Made by a program: the position numbers and the translations under genes. A DNA stretch of 64,000 nt from Owenia fusiformis (taxonomy: Eukaryota; Annelida; Polychaeta; Sabellida; Oweniidae), in NCBI GenBank assembly GCA_903813345.2, contig CAIIXF020000006.1, forward strand, positions 6,312,989 through 6,376,988. Direction: 5' to 3'. The notes beneath the pieces are model-generated. The model saw nothing but the letters and a program-made list of their open reading frames with translations. It made no database searches and was not told the DNA's origin. Below are positions 23,291 through 36,184 of the stretch, piece after piece (within the stretch, counting starts at the first letter, position 1; each line of letters opens with the position of its first letter).

Positions 23291-23889
23291 TACACTCCCC
23301 TCCATAAGTTTGGCAACCTTTTTCCCCCATTGAACTACGTGTTAAAGCCTCTTTACCTTTGAATTTTTATTTACTTAACCTGCGATGAAAATACTTAGTC
23401 TAACTTTTTTGAACACTAAGTGTTTAGTTTATTTGATGAATATTTTTGCAAATAATTTTTCGCCTCTTGAGAGGTTTTTTGAAAAACAATTTTGACTTTA
23501 AAGCCTATAACTTTGTTGAACCTGAAGAAACATATCAATTTTTTGTTAAATAAAGTTAGCAAATTCAATTGCCTGCCTAACTCGTATTTTTTGCAAGGAC
23601 TCGGATGGATGGATATTCTGTCATATGACTTGCGGCAAACCTACCATTTCCCATTGGTTAACATGGGAATGACGATTTTCAAAAATTTATCATCAATTTT
23701 CGATCTATTGTAATTGAGGAAAAAAATTGAGAAAATTTGGAGGTATTGGAAATAAAGTCAAGTTACGTTTCCATCAATATTATAAGTTATTTCATCGCCG
23801 GTTAAGTAAATAAAAATTCAAACGTAAAGAGGCTTTAACACATAGTTCAATGGGGAAAAAAGGTTGCCAAACTTATGGAGGGGAGTGTA
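23291..23889. mobile_element. 599-bp TA-flanked MITE with about 115-bp inverted repeats
   Basis: The left arm starts TACACTCCCCTCCATAAG and the right arm ends CTTATGGAGGGGAGTGTA. The arms pair with only a few mismatches for about 115 bases, through TTAAGTAAATAAAAATTC. TA at both ends and the CTCCCCTCCATAAGTTTGG start point to a Tc1/mariner-type non-autonomous element. No transposase frame is visible. Confidence 0.85.
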
Positions 23890-26763
23890 CAGAAACTTGA
23901 AGGTGCAACAACTAGTACAGTACATTCAACGATCATCGACCAGTGTCAAAATATATTTAAGTTTGGATATTTTATCAAGACTAACATATATTATTATTAT
24001 CTGCAAAGAAACCCCCTGGATGAACATTATTTCAGCTGATATTCCTCTTGAAACATGGTGGATCTTAAAAATCTTTAAGTGGGACTCCCTTTATAGAAGC
24101 TTTGAACTGAATTTTCACATTTCTTAATGCTGAAATTGATAGTTTATCCATATATTTCAAGAAAATAGGTATGTCAAAGAAGATGTTAAGCCAAATATTG
24201 ACCTGATAGCTCAGAAACTTTTTTTTGAATTTTCTCTCTACAGTCCTTGTTGCCCCTTTAAGGAGAGGCATATTTTACCAATCAAATACTATAAGCTTAT
24301 ACTGAATTAAAAGTATTTCATCAGCCCTTTGAATATCAATGGTTCGTGTGTCCGAGATTTACCATTTTCTTAGAAAATGTGACTTTCTATGTTTTTTATG
24401 CGATCAACAATAACACATCCATATATTCACTAAATCCGTACAATCTGTGATAACTGTGTCTAGTACAAGTCTATATCAGTATCTAGTCACTATTACTATT
24501 GTATACTGTAGCTATTAATTATTTATTAAAAAAATATTCTATACGTCGCCCTTTGTAAATCTCGGACGAAAAAATTTAAAGTTTGTACTATTAGCTTTAG
24601 TTTTTGATTGGTAAAATATTGTTTCATATTGTACTGTAGTGTATTGTATTGTATTATGAATAAAATTATTATACAAGTGTAGCTTGAGACATATAAATCA
24701 TGAATTATAATTTGAAATTCATTTGAACATATTCGTACTTAAAAAGGCAATTTTGTTAATTATTTTATTACAGTGCACCTTGAAAAGATATTTTTCCGCC
24801 TGAATATTTGTTTCAAGTATTCAAGAGTACTTACGTGAACATTTATTTTAAAATTCTATTCCCTTGGTTTAGATAACAGGATTACTTCTCTGCTATTTCT
24901 ACTCTTTCCTTTTTAATCTGTCAATTGCTTCTATTGATGTTTTTAATTCATATTTGTGTGCGTTTTTAACTTTAAAGTTTATAATTGGATTGTGTTAAAG
25001 TTTATAAATCTAGCTTTTAATTTCAACCTCTAAGGGCTGTGTAATACTGCAAAAATACTCAACATAGTGTCTTCTTTATTTCATATGAATCAATTTTTGA
25101 TATAAAACATGCATATTTTTGTTGCTTTTGTCAAATGATACTTTTTCAATGTGTTGCTAGACGATAGCTAAATGCTAAATGATCCTTTTGACTCAATAAT
25201 TCATATTGTGGACAATAAGCGTCTTAAAAACACAAAATATGAATTGAACCTCATAAATGTCATTCAAAAAATATTTTTTCATATGACATGTATAATGAGC
25301 TCTGTATATAAAGATATTTAACCTGATTTAAAAGTGTAATTGAAGGCTAAAAGAAAGCAATAGATGTTAATCTATCCTTTAGGGGATAGTAATTAGATTT
25401 TGTGTGGCACTACCTCTCAGACTTATAATTTAAGACAAAATAGTACCCTGAATATTGAAAGAAAAAAAGTTTTGGAATGGATTGAAAAGAATAAATTACT
25501 AGCGTTACATGTGGTTGGTTGGAAAAAGGTATGCTAGATTTTGAAAAAGTTTTCATGTTCACTAAGTTTGAAAAGATCAATTGGTCCGGCCGCCCAGGGT
25601 GGATCGTATATGTTCAATTATTTCTTTTCAGGTTTTAATAGATTAAAAGTTGTATTTTCTCGAATGAATTGCAAAATACATGTCATTACACGATTATTAA
25701 GAACTTATCACAATGTTGGTGCCAGCGTTTAGGCCAGACTGCCAATGCCCTGGTATTTGATTCAAAAATAAATCTTAGTTTCTACACCTTTGTCATGGTT
25801 GCGTGTAGAGTTTTAAATTCTATAAGGGTCTACTTAATTTACACAAGAAATTACTATTTTCTATTTCGTTTAAAAATGAAGTAAAATATTATTTGAGTGA
25901 TGTTATTATACAGGTAAAAAGAATTATTAAAATATGAATGACGCAAAGGAAGTTGTTTTGAAACTCAGTGAACATTGAAAATGTAATCGTTGAATAGCAA
26001 TGTTGAAATAAGGATGTTAAACCCACATTTAAATCATGAATAAAAATTATTTTAAATAATAAAAGATGATTCTTTTCATCTAGAATTATGAATCTACAAT
26101 ATAGATAAAGTGAATCCATTTAACTTTACTAATTCAATGCTAAACAATTACAATATCTTACCAAGTATTTAAAATGTTTTTTTTAAATCGCTGGTGTTTT
26201 AGAACATTTAAAAGAAATGCCCCATTTTGTGCTATAATTAAAATTAATATAAAACTGTGATCATTTTCGCAAGCCGCTAATGTATGATTCTTAACATGGT
26301 GAGCATTGGGTAAGGCTATATCTACCCTTTGCATTCGTTTGACTTCACTTCTTATAGGAGAGCTTCGTAGTTTAACTAGACTCTGCGCGCAGGGTAGGCT
26401 ATATCATAAGAATGACTTGATTCTGATCACCTCTTGTATGTCATCTAATGTGGGCCACAATTACGTATATTAGTCGATTTATTTACATAAAAAAGGAATA
26501 AAATTGACCATTTTATGATAGATGGTGACCTTATCCTACCGAAACGAAGATTACGTTTCACAGTAAGTTCAGAGGGCGATAGTGTATAGCACACGTACTT
26601 TCTAGAGACAACAAATACACATCTGTGGATAAAAAATGAAAAAGGGTCCCACCCTCATTTGTTCACATTCGCAAAAGCGTGAAAAATGAGAAACGTTGTC
26701 ATAGCTTTTTGTAACTCCAATTATCAAAGCCAATGTCTCTTGATTGCGACAGGTACTAGTATT
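23890..26763. other. Intergenic, no gene found
   Basis: AT-rich DNA without an open frame having family features or paired splice sites. One inverted-repeat element (24270-24619) is the only clear structure. Confidence 0.45.
24270..24619. mobile_element. 350-bp inverted-repeat MITE
   Basis: Both ends read ATATTTTACCAATCAAA inward and remain similar for about 40 bases. An inner inverted pair, GTCCGAGATTTAC, continues the fold. TAT at each border may include a TA target duplication. No coding capacity is seen. Confidence 0.65.
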
Positions 26764-26912
26764 TTAGTCCTACACGATCTGAATTGGTCGGTGTCGTTCG
26801 TTGTATCTCTAAATGAACGATTTAAATAGTTTAAAAGTGATGAAATCGTTCATTTGGAGATGAAAGGAACGACACTAGTCTACACTGACAGTTCATGTTC
26901 GTGTAGAACTAA
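26764..26912. mobile_element. Foldback palindrome with TTAG(T)TCTACACG ends
   Basis: The outer arms (TTAGTCCTACACG / CGTGTAGAACTAA) and inner arms (GTGTCGTTC..AAATGAACGATTT and its complement) form one long imperfect hairpin of about 150 bases. It resembles a small MITE. Confidence 0.6.
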
Positions 26913-27730
26913 AAATCAAATAGTCCACTAGCAAGAGAATATTTAAAAAAATTAAAATCAAAGCATTTATCATGAATTCAACGATCGAAGAATACCCACA
27001 ACCGATTATACATATGATTGGTTATTAGTTATTTTTTGTTCATTATTTAAAAAATGATAAATATTAGAACTGAGATTATCACAATAGTAAACTTTCTCCT
27101 AAAAAATAAACCTAGATTTGTTGAATTTTCTAGAAGAAATCACCGCATCCCCCTCATTTTGGTCCTTCCGGTCACCTGGCATGATTACGTGTCGTTCGGT
27201 TGTCGAATGATAAACGAGCTCGATCAGTGCGATAAGAGAGTTCATTAGACCAATTGATAAAACACACTAAAGATGAGGAAAAGGAAAACATAACTGACCA
27301 TCATCATTAGAATCAGAGCTAGTTATATTTCTCTCTGTGACTGTACCGCATTAGTCTAACACGGTCTCAACAACGCTCAACAAAAATTACTACAACAACA
27401 AACAACTACTAACCAACATTTTCAGAAAGGCCTTGTTTAGAACCCCCAAGTCATTAGTTTTTGATGTATGTCCCCGTGTTAAGTCAGTACACCCTCCCTG
27501 AAATCCTAATTTTCTTAGAACTCAAGTAGATCGAGTCTCAACAAGTACTGTAGATTCACGTTTGGCGATAGTTTTGCTAGAAACCATTTTCAATATAATA
27601 GCAATAGAATAGGGGTTCTTAACAGGACTGTTCGACCCCGGGTGTTCGACATTGGACCTGTCTCTTACAACTTTCTGTTGGTTCTAACATGTGCATAATG
27701 AGTGTTTGAAGATTCCAGTTATAATAACCC

Positions 27731-28164
27731 AGATGCGAGTAGAAATAATCTTGATTTTCTTGATTTACGTCATTAAAAATTCAAAATTCAGTCAAACTAA
27801 TATCATATTTGAAATCTACATGTAAAATTACATCTAGAAATGTGGTTTTAAAAAGTGTTTATCAACTTTTAAAAATTAATTTTCTTTGAAAATGTGACTT
27901 CTAGCTCGGGGAGATTCCCCATAGACCCCATGCTATAAAATCACAAAAAATGAAATATCTTTTCTTTTAGTGGACAGATAATATTTTGCTTTACTGGACA
28001 TATTTTCTTTAGTATAAGTATCAGACGCATAAGGGTTATATGAAAATTGAGCGGCTTAAATTGATAATATTCAAGTTTAAGGGAACTTTCTCATATACCT
28101 GCCATGTTAATTGACCCGAATCAGCCACCTGGTGGTGAAACTGGTACCTACCTACTCGCATTTG
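27731..28164. mobile_element. Interspersed family B, copy 1
   Basis: It begins AGATGCGAGTAG and ends CTACTCGCAT, an inverted pair. The roughly 430-base body, including GGGGAGATTCCCCATAGA and AATCAGCCACCTGGTGG, matches 37361-37777 in the same orientation with about 85-90% identity by eye. The ends and size suggest a MITE. Confidence 0.75.
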
Positions 28165-28674
28165 GGTAATTGCATGAACATTTCAAGTATATGTACAGAA
28201 TTTGTAATTTCTAAACATAAATTGAATATGATTATGGCAAATGTAAAAATTGTCTACTGTACCTGTTCCCTTAAAAACGTTTGCTGATATTTTATATAGT
28301 TTTTTCCTGAAACGAATCGAAGTCCTTTATAAATCAAAATAAATATTTCATTTTTTATTCTGTTTACTGCTAACGTCACTTCTGTTTATTGAACTTTGAC
28401 TTCACTGGTATTTTTGAAATAAAGATGTCACAATATGATTGGTTCCCCTTTTCATTGTTAACAACTTTCAGTTGTCAGTCATTTCAGTTGAATGCAACTA
28501 TTGCAAACAAACCACATGCCTATGGTAAATAGCGTTTATTTGAATCTGTTTTATCACAGTTAAATGCCGCGATAGTCTATGCAAAAACATTAATCATAAT
28601 TTTATCCAAAATACAACAAACGAAGTTAGTATTCATTTACGTACATTTATTTTGAAGAAACCAACGATATAAAA

Positions 28675-28945
28675 CACTCGCGGATCCAGAACCTAACAAG
28701 GGGGGGGGGCAAATTCTGAGTTTGGCAAAAAATGTCCGAACAATTTTGGACAAAATTGGGCCCAAATTTGGAAATGAGGCCCATCTTTTGATAATTTGGC
28801 CTAATAGGCCTTAAAAGGCTAAATTATACCCAAAAAGGCCCATATTTTGAGGCCCTAAAAACTTTTAGGCCGAAAAATATTTGGGGCCTTAAAGATATTT
28901 TCTGCCCACCCCCACCCCCCCCCCCGCCCCTTGGATTCGCCAGTG
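28675..28945. mobile_element. 271-bp element with 5-bp TAAAA target duplication
   Basis: The ends are inverted: CACTCGCGGATCCA at the left and TGGATTCGCCAGTG at the right, each next to a G or C run. TAAAA lies at 28670-28674 and 28946-28950. The interior is built of GGCC-rich, AAAATTTGG-type repeats with no reading frame. Confidence 0.65.
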
Positions 28946-30252
28946 TAAAATGGGCTTCGGTTCCTCACTTTTGGACTGGTTCACAATATCTGCAATCATA
29001 TAAGACACTGACGATCTAATAACCCTATAAGTTATGACCGTTGGTTAGAGTAACACGAGTGTGATAATTTGGTATAACTGGGTATGAGGAAAGTTAATTG
29101 TCGTCAACTAATTTTTTGAATTATCTATTTCAAAAATTCCGTAGTCATAATTTGACATACGGTATTTTTCACATAAAAGATACTCTCCAAAATGATATTA
29201 ACTTCTAGAGGGCGAAAGAGATTGTATAACCAATTGATAGTGATCGTTCTAAAAATTCAATTCTTTGCATTTTTGTGATTTATGATATCAATGGATTTTA
29301 GACTTAACATTCATGAACTAATATATGATGTTAATATAATATAAGGGGACATCCCTTGCTCCCCTACTGGCACCCCACCCAACTTCACCCTCTCATCCTC
29401 TTTGACACCCCCAAAAGAATTTGAAAAAAAATCACATTTTTCTTATTGACTCATAACGCACAGGCGTACCAGATGGTTCCAAATTCGCTCCAAATACAAG
29501 CAAATTTTTCCTGGGGGAGAACCCCCAGACCCCCCTGAATGCTCGGTTTTTTATTCACTCAACTCTTATTCTTGTGGTGGTGGCGTACTACTAACTTAGA
29601 AACTTACACTTTGAAAGTGCACAGGAAGCACCAAATAGCATCTCAAAACTGTAAAATTTTCTAGGGGGAGTGGACCACTCATATCCCCCACAAAACAATT
29701 GGAACGTTTGGATATTGCATTTGTTAATTCCAAACCAATATAGGGAGTAACTGACCCCCCCCCCCTCTGTCTTACGCGATTTGATTTACGCGGTAAAAAA
29801 AATTGACAATTTTATATTCTCTTTAGGAAGCTAAAAACCGCACCCCCCTTGGAGAAAAGTGTCTTACGGGCCTGTATATAGACAATAATCATGTACACAT
29901 TGTGCAATCTGTTGAGAGTCTAAGGTGTTACATTGCTTGATGTCATAAGATGTTTCTTAATTAATGTATTACCAAGCTGATGGGTGATTCACTCGTTCTG
30001 GAGTTGTTTCACCGTTCTGCTGTTTATCTTCACTTGATACTGAACTGAAAGAATTCTACATTTGCAACTAAGGATAACCGGAGAAGGACCGTTGCCTTGA
30101 CAACTAAAGACAACAAAATAAGAATCATTGCCTTGACACCGACATTACAGTATATTGGAATACCTGCGATTTTTTAAAGAATCGTATAGTTGATCTGTTT
30201 TTCAAAGTTCAAAACAAATTAACGTTATCGTAAAGTTCATCATCATATAACA

Positions 30253-31410
30253 ATGGATTCTAATTTTACAACAGTGGGGCCAAATTTGACAACTTTAATG
30301 CCTCCTTTAACGACCATGTTTGCCGCATCAATGGTGTCCACTTTGAAAACAATGACGACTCCAATGGAGACTAATCTTACAACAGCGGAGTCGAATTCGA
30401 CAGCATTGATGGAGTCAAAGCAAGTAGAATGTGAAACGACTTTGCCCATGCTTGAATCGAATACCAGCCGACCATTTGTGCCCCGCCAGCCTGTATACAT
30501 GGGCCGTGTTGAATTAATTGTACACTTAGTCGTTGTTGCCTTGCTGATGGTGCTGATAACTGGTGGGAACATTATTGTTATCGTTAGCGTGTGGGCATAC
30601 AAGTGTCTGCAAAAAGTCCGTTACATGTTGCTGGTGAATTTAGCTGTAGCGGATGTCTTGATGGGTGTCATCGTTTGCCCTGCCACGTTGATCATGTATT
30701 TAGCCTCAATGACAGGGGTTAAGCATCTCATCAGATTTGATGTGCTTTGCGGCTTCGTTGCGTTCACTCTGAATTTATCTGGTGCCGTGTCTCTGTTTAG
30801 CATGTGTGGAATCGCACTTAATAGTTTTATTGCTGTTTCGAAACCTCTTCGTTACAAAGTCTTGGTGACACAGTGGAAAACGGCAATTTTTATAGCCTTC
30901 ACTTGGGTCTACGCGCTCATCCTTTGCGCCTTGCTGATGTATTTTGGGTCAAAAGATGTCTGCAATCCCCCCAAGCTGATGACAAGTACAATTGCGATGA
31001 TTATCAAAGTCCACTTTTTAGCGTTGCTCATCATCATCGCGTTTGCCCAAACATTTGTTACAATTGTAGCCGCAAGACACGAAAAGAAAATCAACGCCGA
31101 ACTGAAACTGTTCAACAACGTTAACGACCTAGCCGTTGCATTCAAGAAGGAAAGAAAAGCCACAAAATCGATGAGTATAATGTGCGCGCTGTTTTTACTG
31201 TGCTGGATCCCACGTGTCACAATGTCATGGGTAAAGCTAGATGGACCGCCTCCTACTTGGTACGTTCCAGTCATCGAGGGGTTCATTAAACTGATGTACG
31301 CAAACAGCGCGTTGAACCCATTGGTGTATGCCTTCAGGATGAAGACTTTCGGTAAAGCTATGGTGAAAGTTATCAAATGTAATTATAAAGCACATATTGA
31401 TGACGATTAA
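30253..31410 (+). CDS. Intronless class A (rhodopsin-like) G protein-coupled receptor, orphan
   Basis: The single 385-residue frame has seven hydrophobic segments. The first 80 residues are a Thr/Ser-rich ectodomain with N-glycosylation sequons at N4, N11, N41, N48 and N70. Family landmarks: N106 in TM1 (GGN), LAVAD with D134 in TM2, C166 at the TM3 top with a possible partner C237 in loop 2, W218 in TM4, CWIP at 317-320 in TM6 and NPLVY at 355-359 in TM7. The motif after TM3 reads N190-S191-F192 instead of DRY, although the following AVSKPLRY is normal. TM5 lacks the usual proline. A short acidic tail ends the protein. Ligand and subfamily cannot be assigned; aminergic-like overall plan is the nearest impression. 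AATAAA follows at 31422. Confidence 0.92.
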   Translation: MDSNFTTVGPNLTTLMPPLTTMFAASMVSTLKTMTTPMETNLTTAESNSTALMESKQVECETTLPMLESNTSRPFVPRQPVYMGRVELIVHLVVVALLMVLITGGNIIVIVSVWAYKCLQKVRYMLLVNLAVADVLMGVIVCPATLIMYLASMTGVKHLIRFDVLCGFVAFTLNLSGAVSLFSMCGIALNSFIAVSKPLRYKVLVTQWKTAIFIAFTWVYALILCALLMYFGSKDVCNPPKLMTSTIAMIIKVHFLALLIIIAFAQTFVTIVAARHEKKINAELKLFNNVNDLAVAFKKERKATKSMSIMCALFLLCWIPRVTMSWVKLDGPPPTWYVPVIEGFIKLMYANSALNPLVYAFRMKTFGKAMVKVIKCNYKAHIDDD

Positions 31411-31421
31411 TCAGCAGTATA

Positions 31422-31427
31422 AATAAA
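31422..31427 (+). terminator. Candidate polyadenylation signal of the GPCR gene
   Basis: AATAAA lies 12 bases past the stop codon, and further A-rich sequence with another AATAAA near 31507 follows. The very short UTR makes the later one possible as well. Confidence 0.4.
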
Positions 31428-34400
31428 TATTTAAAAGTAGAATCAGATCAACAAATCAAATTGCAAAAAATGATGCTGTTTCAACTTATTAAAAAATGAT
31501 CCAAAAATAAATTCTGAAGTAAAGATTAAGATTTGTTCTGATAGAAAACCAACATAAGTTGTTCTGATACTACCTTTAAAAGTCTACAACACAGGGGAGA
31601 AGGGGAATTTAAATAAGGGAGTTGCAATATTGCTGAATAAAGCTGAATTAATAGATGTCAGCACTTGTTTGCTATACTCACTTACCAAGGACCCCGTTGT
31701 GCAAGAAATAATCACGTTGGACAGCTTAAGCTGTGAAGTCCATTAATCTGGCCAAAATGATAGAGGACCATAATTCTACACATTCACGTACAAGTTTTAA
31801 AAAACGTGTCACTTAACTTCCGTACAAACTAAAAATATTGTCTTAATTTTTGAGACGTTTTTAGGAGAAAAGAATGTGCCTGATATTTTAATTTGAATAA
31901 TACACTGATCAGAAAATTCCTAAAGATAACACTCAGCTTTTAATAATGAAAACTCTTAGTTTTATAACAATTAGTTCAGGACTTATAGGACAACCCTCGT
32001 AGAGTAATTGACCAGACGTGAAGTGTTCACATAATTGTGCAAACATTGGAGTACTTCTATGAACGTGACATATTAATCAGATTTCTGTTATAAGTTGAGA
32101 TTCATGTTGATTGTATTTGTAATGTAATTGAAAAAAGCACGATGCGACAAAGTTAGATATCGTAGTAAAAATAACTGTTACGTGATGATATAAGTTAACA
32201 ATTGCAAGTCACCATTTTGTGTAACCGATATAGAGGTTATCTACTGGGAGGGATTCAATATTGGCTTTATTCAGGAGGACAATATGATATATCCCGAGGC
32301 TCCGGAGGGCCAGAGGGAAATATCATATTGTCACGAGGAATAATCCCATATATATAATCCCGATCAGGAAATAAGCTATTTATCTCATGATATTAATAAC
32401 TCTCTTCAGAAAATCAAAGTTTAAAGTCAATGTGGAAAAATAATTGTTCCGAAAATGATATTAAATTATCCTCTTTCACTATTTGAGGTCTGAATTTCAT
32501 GTTTGGAATTGATCCCAAAAACGGACAAGGAATTGTACTATTATTTTTTCAAAAGATTTTTTTTACATTTCTACGAAAAATAAGTAAATCCCCATATGAG
32601 ACAAATTTTGCGATCACAGCCCATAAAATAAGTGCGTAGTTGTAAATTCCAGTCTCAAAATGAATTAAAAGTGATACCACACTTGGTGGTTAGATCTCGT
32701 GTATGATGTTAAAGCAGATATGAAATGGTATTTTTAACCTAAAGGAATCAATATAATTTTTTGATAGATGTATTCGGACATGTTTTCTCATCAGTAGTGT
32801 GAAAACTATTTCACTCTAACGATCGTAATAGCTGCTTAATAAGCAATATTCGCAGATAAGCAGTTATCTAACATTTATTTTATAATGGCTATCGCAAGAA
32901 CTCTACGGTGGGCTTACAATGGAGAAAAACGCATTTTTGTAGCTTCAAGTTGAGAAAAGCTATTTCAGTTGTCCTTTAATGACATTGATGATGTGCCTTG
33001 ATTTTTGTATTTATGTGCAATTCAAAAATAAACATCGTCAAATAATGCTAAGTATGAATTGTTGTCAATTACATTATGTTACCCATGAACATCCCCCCGT
33101 CACGCGGGTTTAAACAGCAGACGAGCTTGAACTGCTTGGAACCGTTTTCTGCATAAGGCAAATAGTGTTTTTGGACGAATTATCATAAAACCACGATCAT
33201 GCCGAATATTAGTTCTCACTACTTCAACGTATGCGAATGGATTGTACGTACATGACGATGTAGTTGCTAGTAACATCATCTTCGTGACAATTGCTCTGAG
33301 TATTAAAACATACCACTGCGAGTACAGCGGCTGGTTAATATCTACTTTCAGCTTCCACCATGGGGTGACGTTTTCATCTTAATTAAACGGTCAATGTGGA
33401 AAAATAATAATGAGATAATAAAGCTAGGAAACCCCTTATGCTAGTTCGTTCTCTATTTTGACTGAGATAATATATCGGTACAGCGGCTACTAAACAAAGA
33501 CAGATTGACCAGTAGAGATTAGAACGTGAAACATATCTATTTTTATTCATAAATATGGATAATGTTTGATTTAAATACAATTCCGCGCTATTACCATCCT
33601 CCAGTGTTGACAATTCTTGTTGTGTCAGTCGGGGTCAAAATCTTACAATATATAATTAGTATTAATAACGAGGAATCCTTCTAATAAAAGCAAACCCAGG
33701 TTTTGATGGCGCAGATTATGCCAACGTGTGCTTCTGTCTTAACCGGGAGCCTAACTCGAATGCGTTATCGTAAAAGTTGTTCTTCAGGTTTTCCTCAAAG
33801 TTAACACTTTGGGTAGTTTTGGAAAATAGACATTACAAGAAATTGAATTATCATAATGATAATTCTGCTAATAATTGCTAGATCCGATTCTGCCTTTAAT
33901 TACATTAGTCAGTCGTTATTTCATGCACATACGCTCAAAACAAAATAGTTCACAAGAACTTGACAGCGTGACGTTTATGAAAGTTCGCAATACATATCGA
34001 CTATCAGGACGTCAACGGTAGCTCCTTTTACGATCCTTTCAGACTGGTTAGGACCGTTTGAGAACTAGTTTGATGTGACTGGAGGTTACGGACAGCATTC
34101 GTATGGCAGCAAAGAACAAATTATTAAAATAGCGACCTAGTAACTCCGTTTGTTTGTTAAAATGTTGGAAAGCATTGCTAATGTGTGCTTACAATCATTT
34201 ATCTCTAAAAGAGAGTCACGAACTAATTAGTTCTTACTATGGTTTATCATAAAAATAGAAAATTAAACAGATGACGGCTGAAATGTAATGTGACCTTCGA
34301 TTTTAATTAGAGTCACATATCTCTTCATATCAGCTTTTCATCATTGTTGTCATGGTGACGGAAGTTAATTGTTTTAAGAATTATCAGGGCTATGACCATC

Positions 34401-34647
34401 TATTATGCAATATTAAAGAAGCCCTTGTCTCAAACTTTGCGTAACATCGAGCGCTGAGTTTAGGAAACAACGCCCGAGTGGAATGAATAAGCAACATTGC
34501 ATCGAGTCTTGGCCAAAAAACGTGTCTTAGTGAACACCTCTCTCTACTGAACACCAGTGTTTAGTGAACACCACTCCGATACACATTTTACATTGACTAC
34601 GGTATAAAATCCCCTCTCTAGTGAACACATACCTGCAGTAAACCCTT
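31428..34647. other. Intergenic, no gene found
   Basis: No exon-like frame was recognised. A hairpin lies at 32278-32332 (GACAATATGATAT and its complement around a GGCTCCGGAGGGCC core), with weaker outer pairing to about 32255-32360. The rest is unstructured AT-rich sequence. Confidence 0.45.
32278..32332. repeat. Short perfect-armed hairpin
   Basis: The arms GACAATATGATAT and ATATCATATTGTC are perfectly complementary over 13 bases, with a GC-rich loop of about 29 bases. It is probably a remnant of a foldback MITE. Confidence 0.6.
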
Positions 34648-34990
34648 GTGGCTCAAAGGTGTTTACCTGAAGACAAAAAGCTAGTATTTACCCCTGAAGT
34701 GGCAGTTACAGCTCTCCACCCAGACATGGTACTCAATTCAAATACCAGCAAGTCCATCATAATGGTAGAGTTGACTGTACCGTGCGAGGACAGACTGGAT
34801 ATCTCTCATGAACTCAAGAGCAACAAATACTAGGACCTACTAGATGAAGCCAAACTGAAAGGATGGCATGCCACACATTTGCTGTTGAAGTAGGCTATAT
34901 GGGATTCCCTACCACTTCCCTTCGGTCAGTTCTCCGATCACTAGGCCTGCCCCCTCTGATCTCAAGCGTGCCACTAAGTCTATTGGTGGT
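34648..34990 (+). pseudogene. Decayed retroelement C-terminal fragment
   Basis: The frame reads VELTVPCEDRLDISHELK followed by a stop codon at 34831-34833. The same frame then continues DLLDEAKLKGWHATH, and after a frameshift near 34875 FAVEVGYMGFPTTSLRSVLR follows. This order (VELTVPWE-like, KY.DL, GW, VEVG..GF, SLR) matches a C-terminal region that I recall from animal non-LTR/Penelope-like retroelement polyproteins. One stop and one frameshift show that it is dead. There is no RT domain nearby. Confidence 0.6.
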
Positions 34991-36178
34991 ACGGCAGAGT
35001 CCTGCTCCAGATGGCTGTGGCTGAAGCAGAAGGACCAATGGTGCCCGTCTGCGCGTGAAGCTCTGTAAATAACCTTATTGACCCAGACGTGCTAGGTGAC
35101 AAGGTAATAATGGATCGAAGCACTGTCTGACGCACGTGCGACTTGCTGATGACGCAAGAGTACCAACCACCAAGCCCACACCCATCAGTCCAAAGTCAAT
35201 GTCCTTCCCAATATCTCTAGACACACCACTTTTGACTCAAGGAGTGTAGCGATGTTTACACAAATGAATTATACAGACTTTACTGTATAGATCTAAAGTT
35301 ATATAGGACCCAAGACCTCTGTGTTGACATATTATATTGTTACTAAATGTGATACCTTTATCGGCGTTATTTTTGTTCTGTTGCCTAGAGTCTTAATACG
35401 AGAATGTGATAATAGCTCTCCTAGACGCGACGGGATACATTGATGGGCTAAAATCAAGTCACATCCAAATCACACATGAAAATAACATCTTTTAAGTACA
35501 ATAAAAATCTAAGCAAAGGTTGTAAAGAAGTTTTATCATTTTTGTTGTTGATCAGATATGATGCTTAAGTGTGGATGATGTTACATAGACAGTAAGGGTA
35601 CAAGTTATAATTTTGTTTCTGTAGAATATGTGTATGTGTACTATTTTAGGATATGAATTTAGGCCCCCTAACGAGCTTGGTAAAATATTCTATCAAAATC
35701 ATGCGGTTTTGAGCACTTTTCAATTAATTTTGGGCCAAAATTATCCAATTCGAATTCCCTGGAATTTTTTCAAAGCTGTCAACGGGCCTGAATGTCTGGG
35801 TCAAGTATTTTCCTTGAACAAAAGATTTTCTTGTTTAAAACATGCGGTTTCAAAAGCCCATGTTTGAATGAAATGAATAAGGAAAATTCATATTTTAGAT
35901 TTAAATATACAATATATTTCAATTTTGTAGGTAATACTAAATTCTAGCAATATTTACATTAATTGTGGTATTTTACATTGACAATAAGAATGGTTGTCTT
36001 TTAACAGGAGTCACTGTAAATATCATTGATACATTGTATATAACATAGCATTTTATTCTCAAATATTTTATAAACAAGATACATGACAAAACAAATATAA
36101 ATATGGTTTATGGCAATATATATGTGACACTGCTTTTATAGAAAAAGAGCTTTAATCAACTTCTAGAACAACACTTTT
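34991..36178. other. Intergenic, 3' of DNMT1
   Basis: No gene recognised. Minus-strand AATAAA signals occur at 36052-36057 and 36179-36184 and may serve DNMT1. The remainder is AT-rich. Confidence 0.4.
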
Positions 36179-36184
36179 TTTATT
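36179..36184 (-). terminator. Candidate DNMT1 polyadenylation signal
   Basis: AATAAA on the minus strand lies about 270 bases past the DNMT1 stop codon at 36454. Another lies at 36052-36057. Confidence 0.4.

Larger units (their letters stand above)
26913..30252. other. Intergenic region upstream of the GPCR gene
   Basis: It contains interspersed family B (27731-28164) and a 5-bp-duplication element (28675-28945), plus C-rich stretches near 29340-29880 that look like degraded transposon ends. I see no exon with family similarity. The promoter of the GPCR gene presumably lies near its right end, but no motif cluster stands out. Confidence 0.4.

Noticed and set aside
30909-31376. 155-residue minus-strand frame opposite the GPCR
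   Set aside because: Shadow frame of the receptor gene, with no family features.
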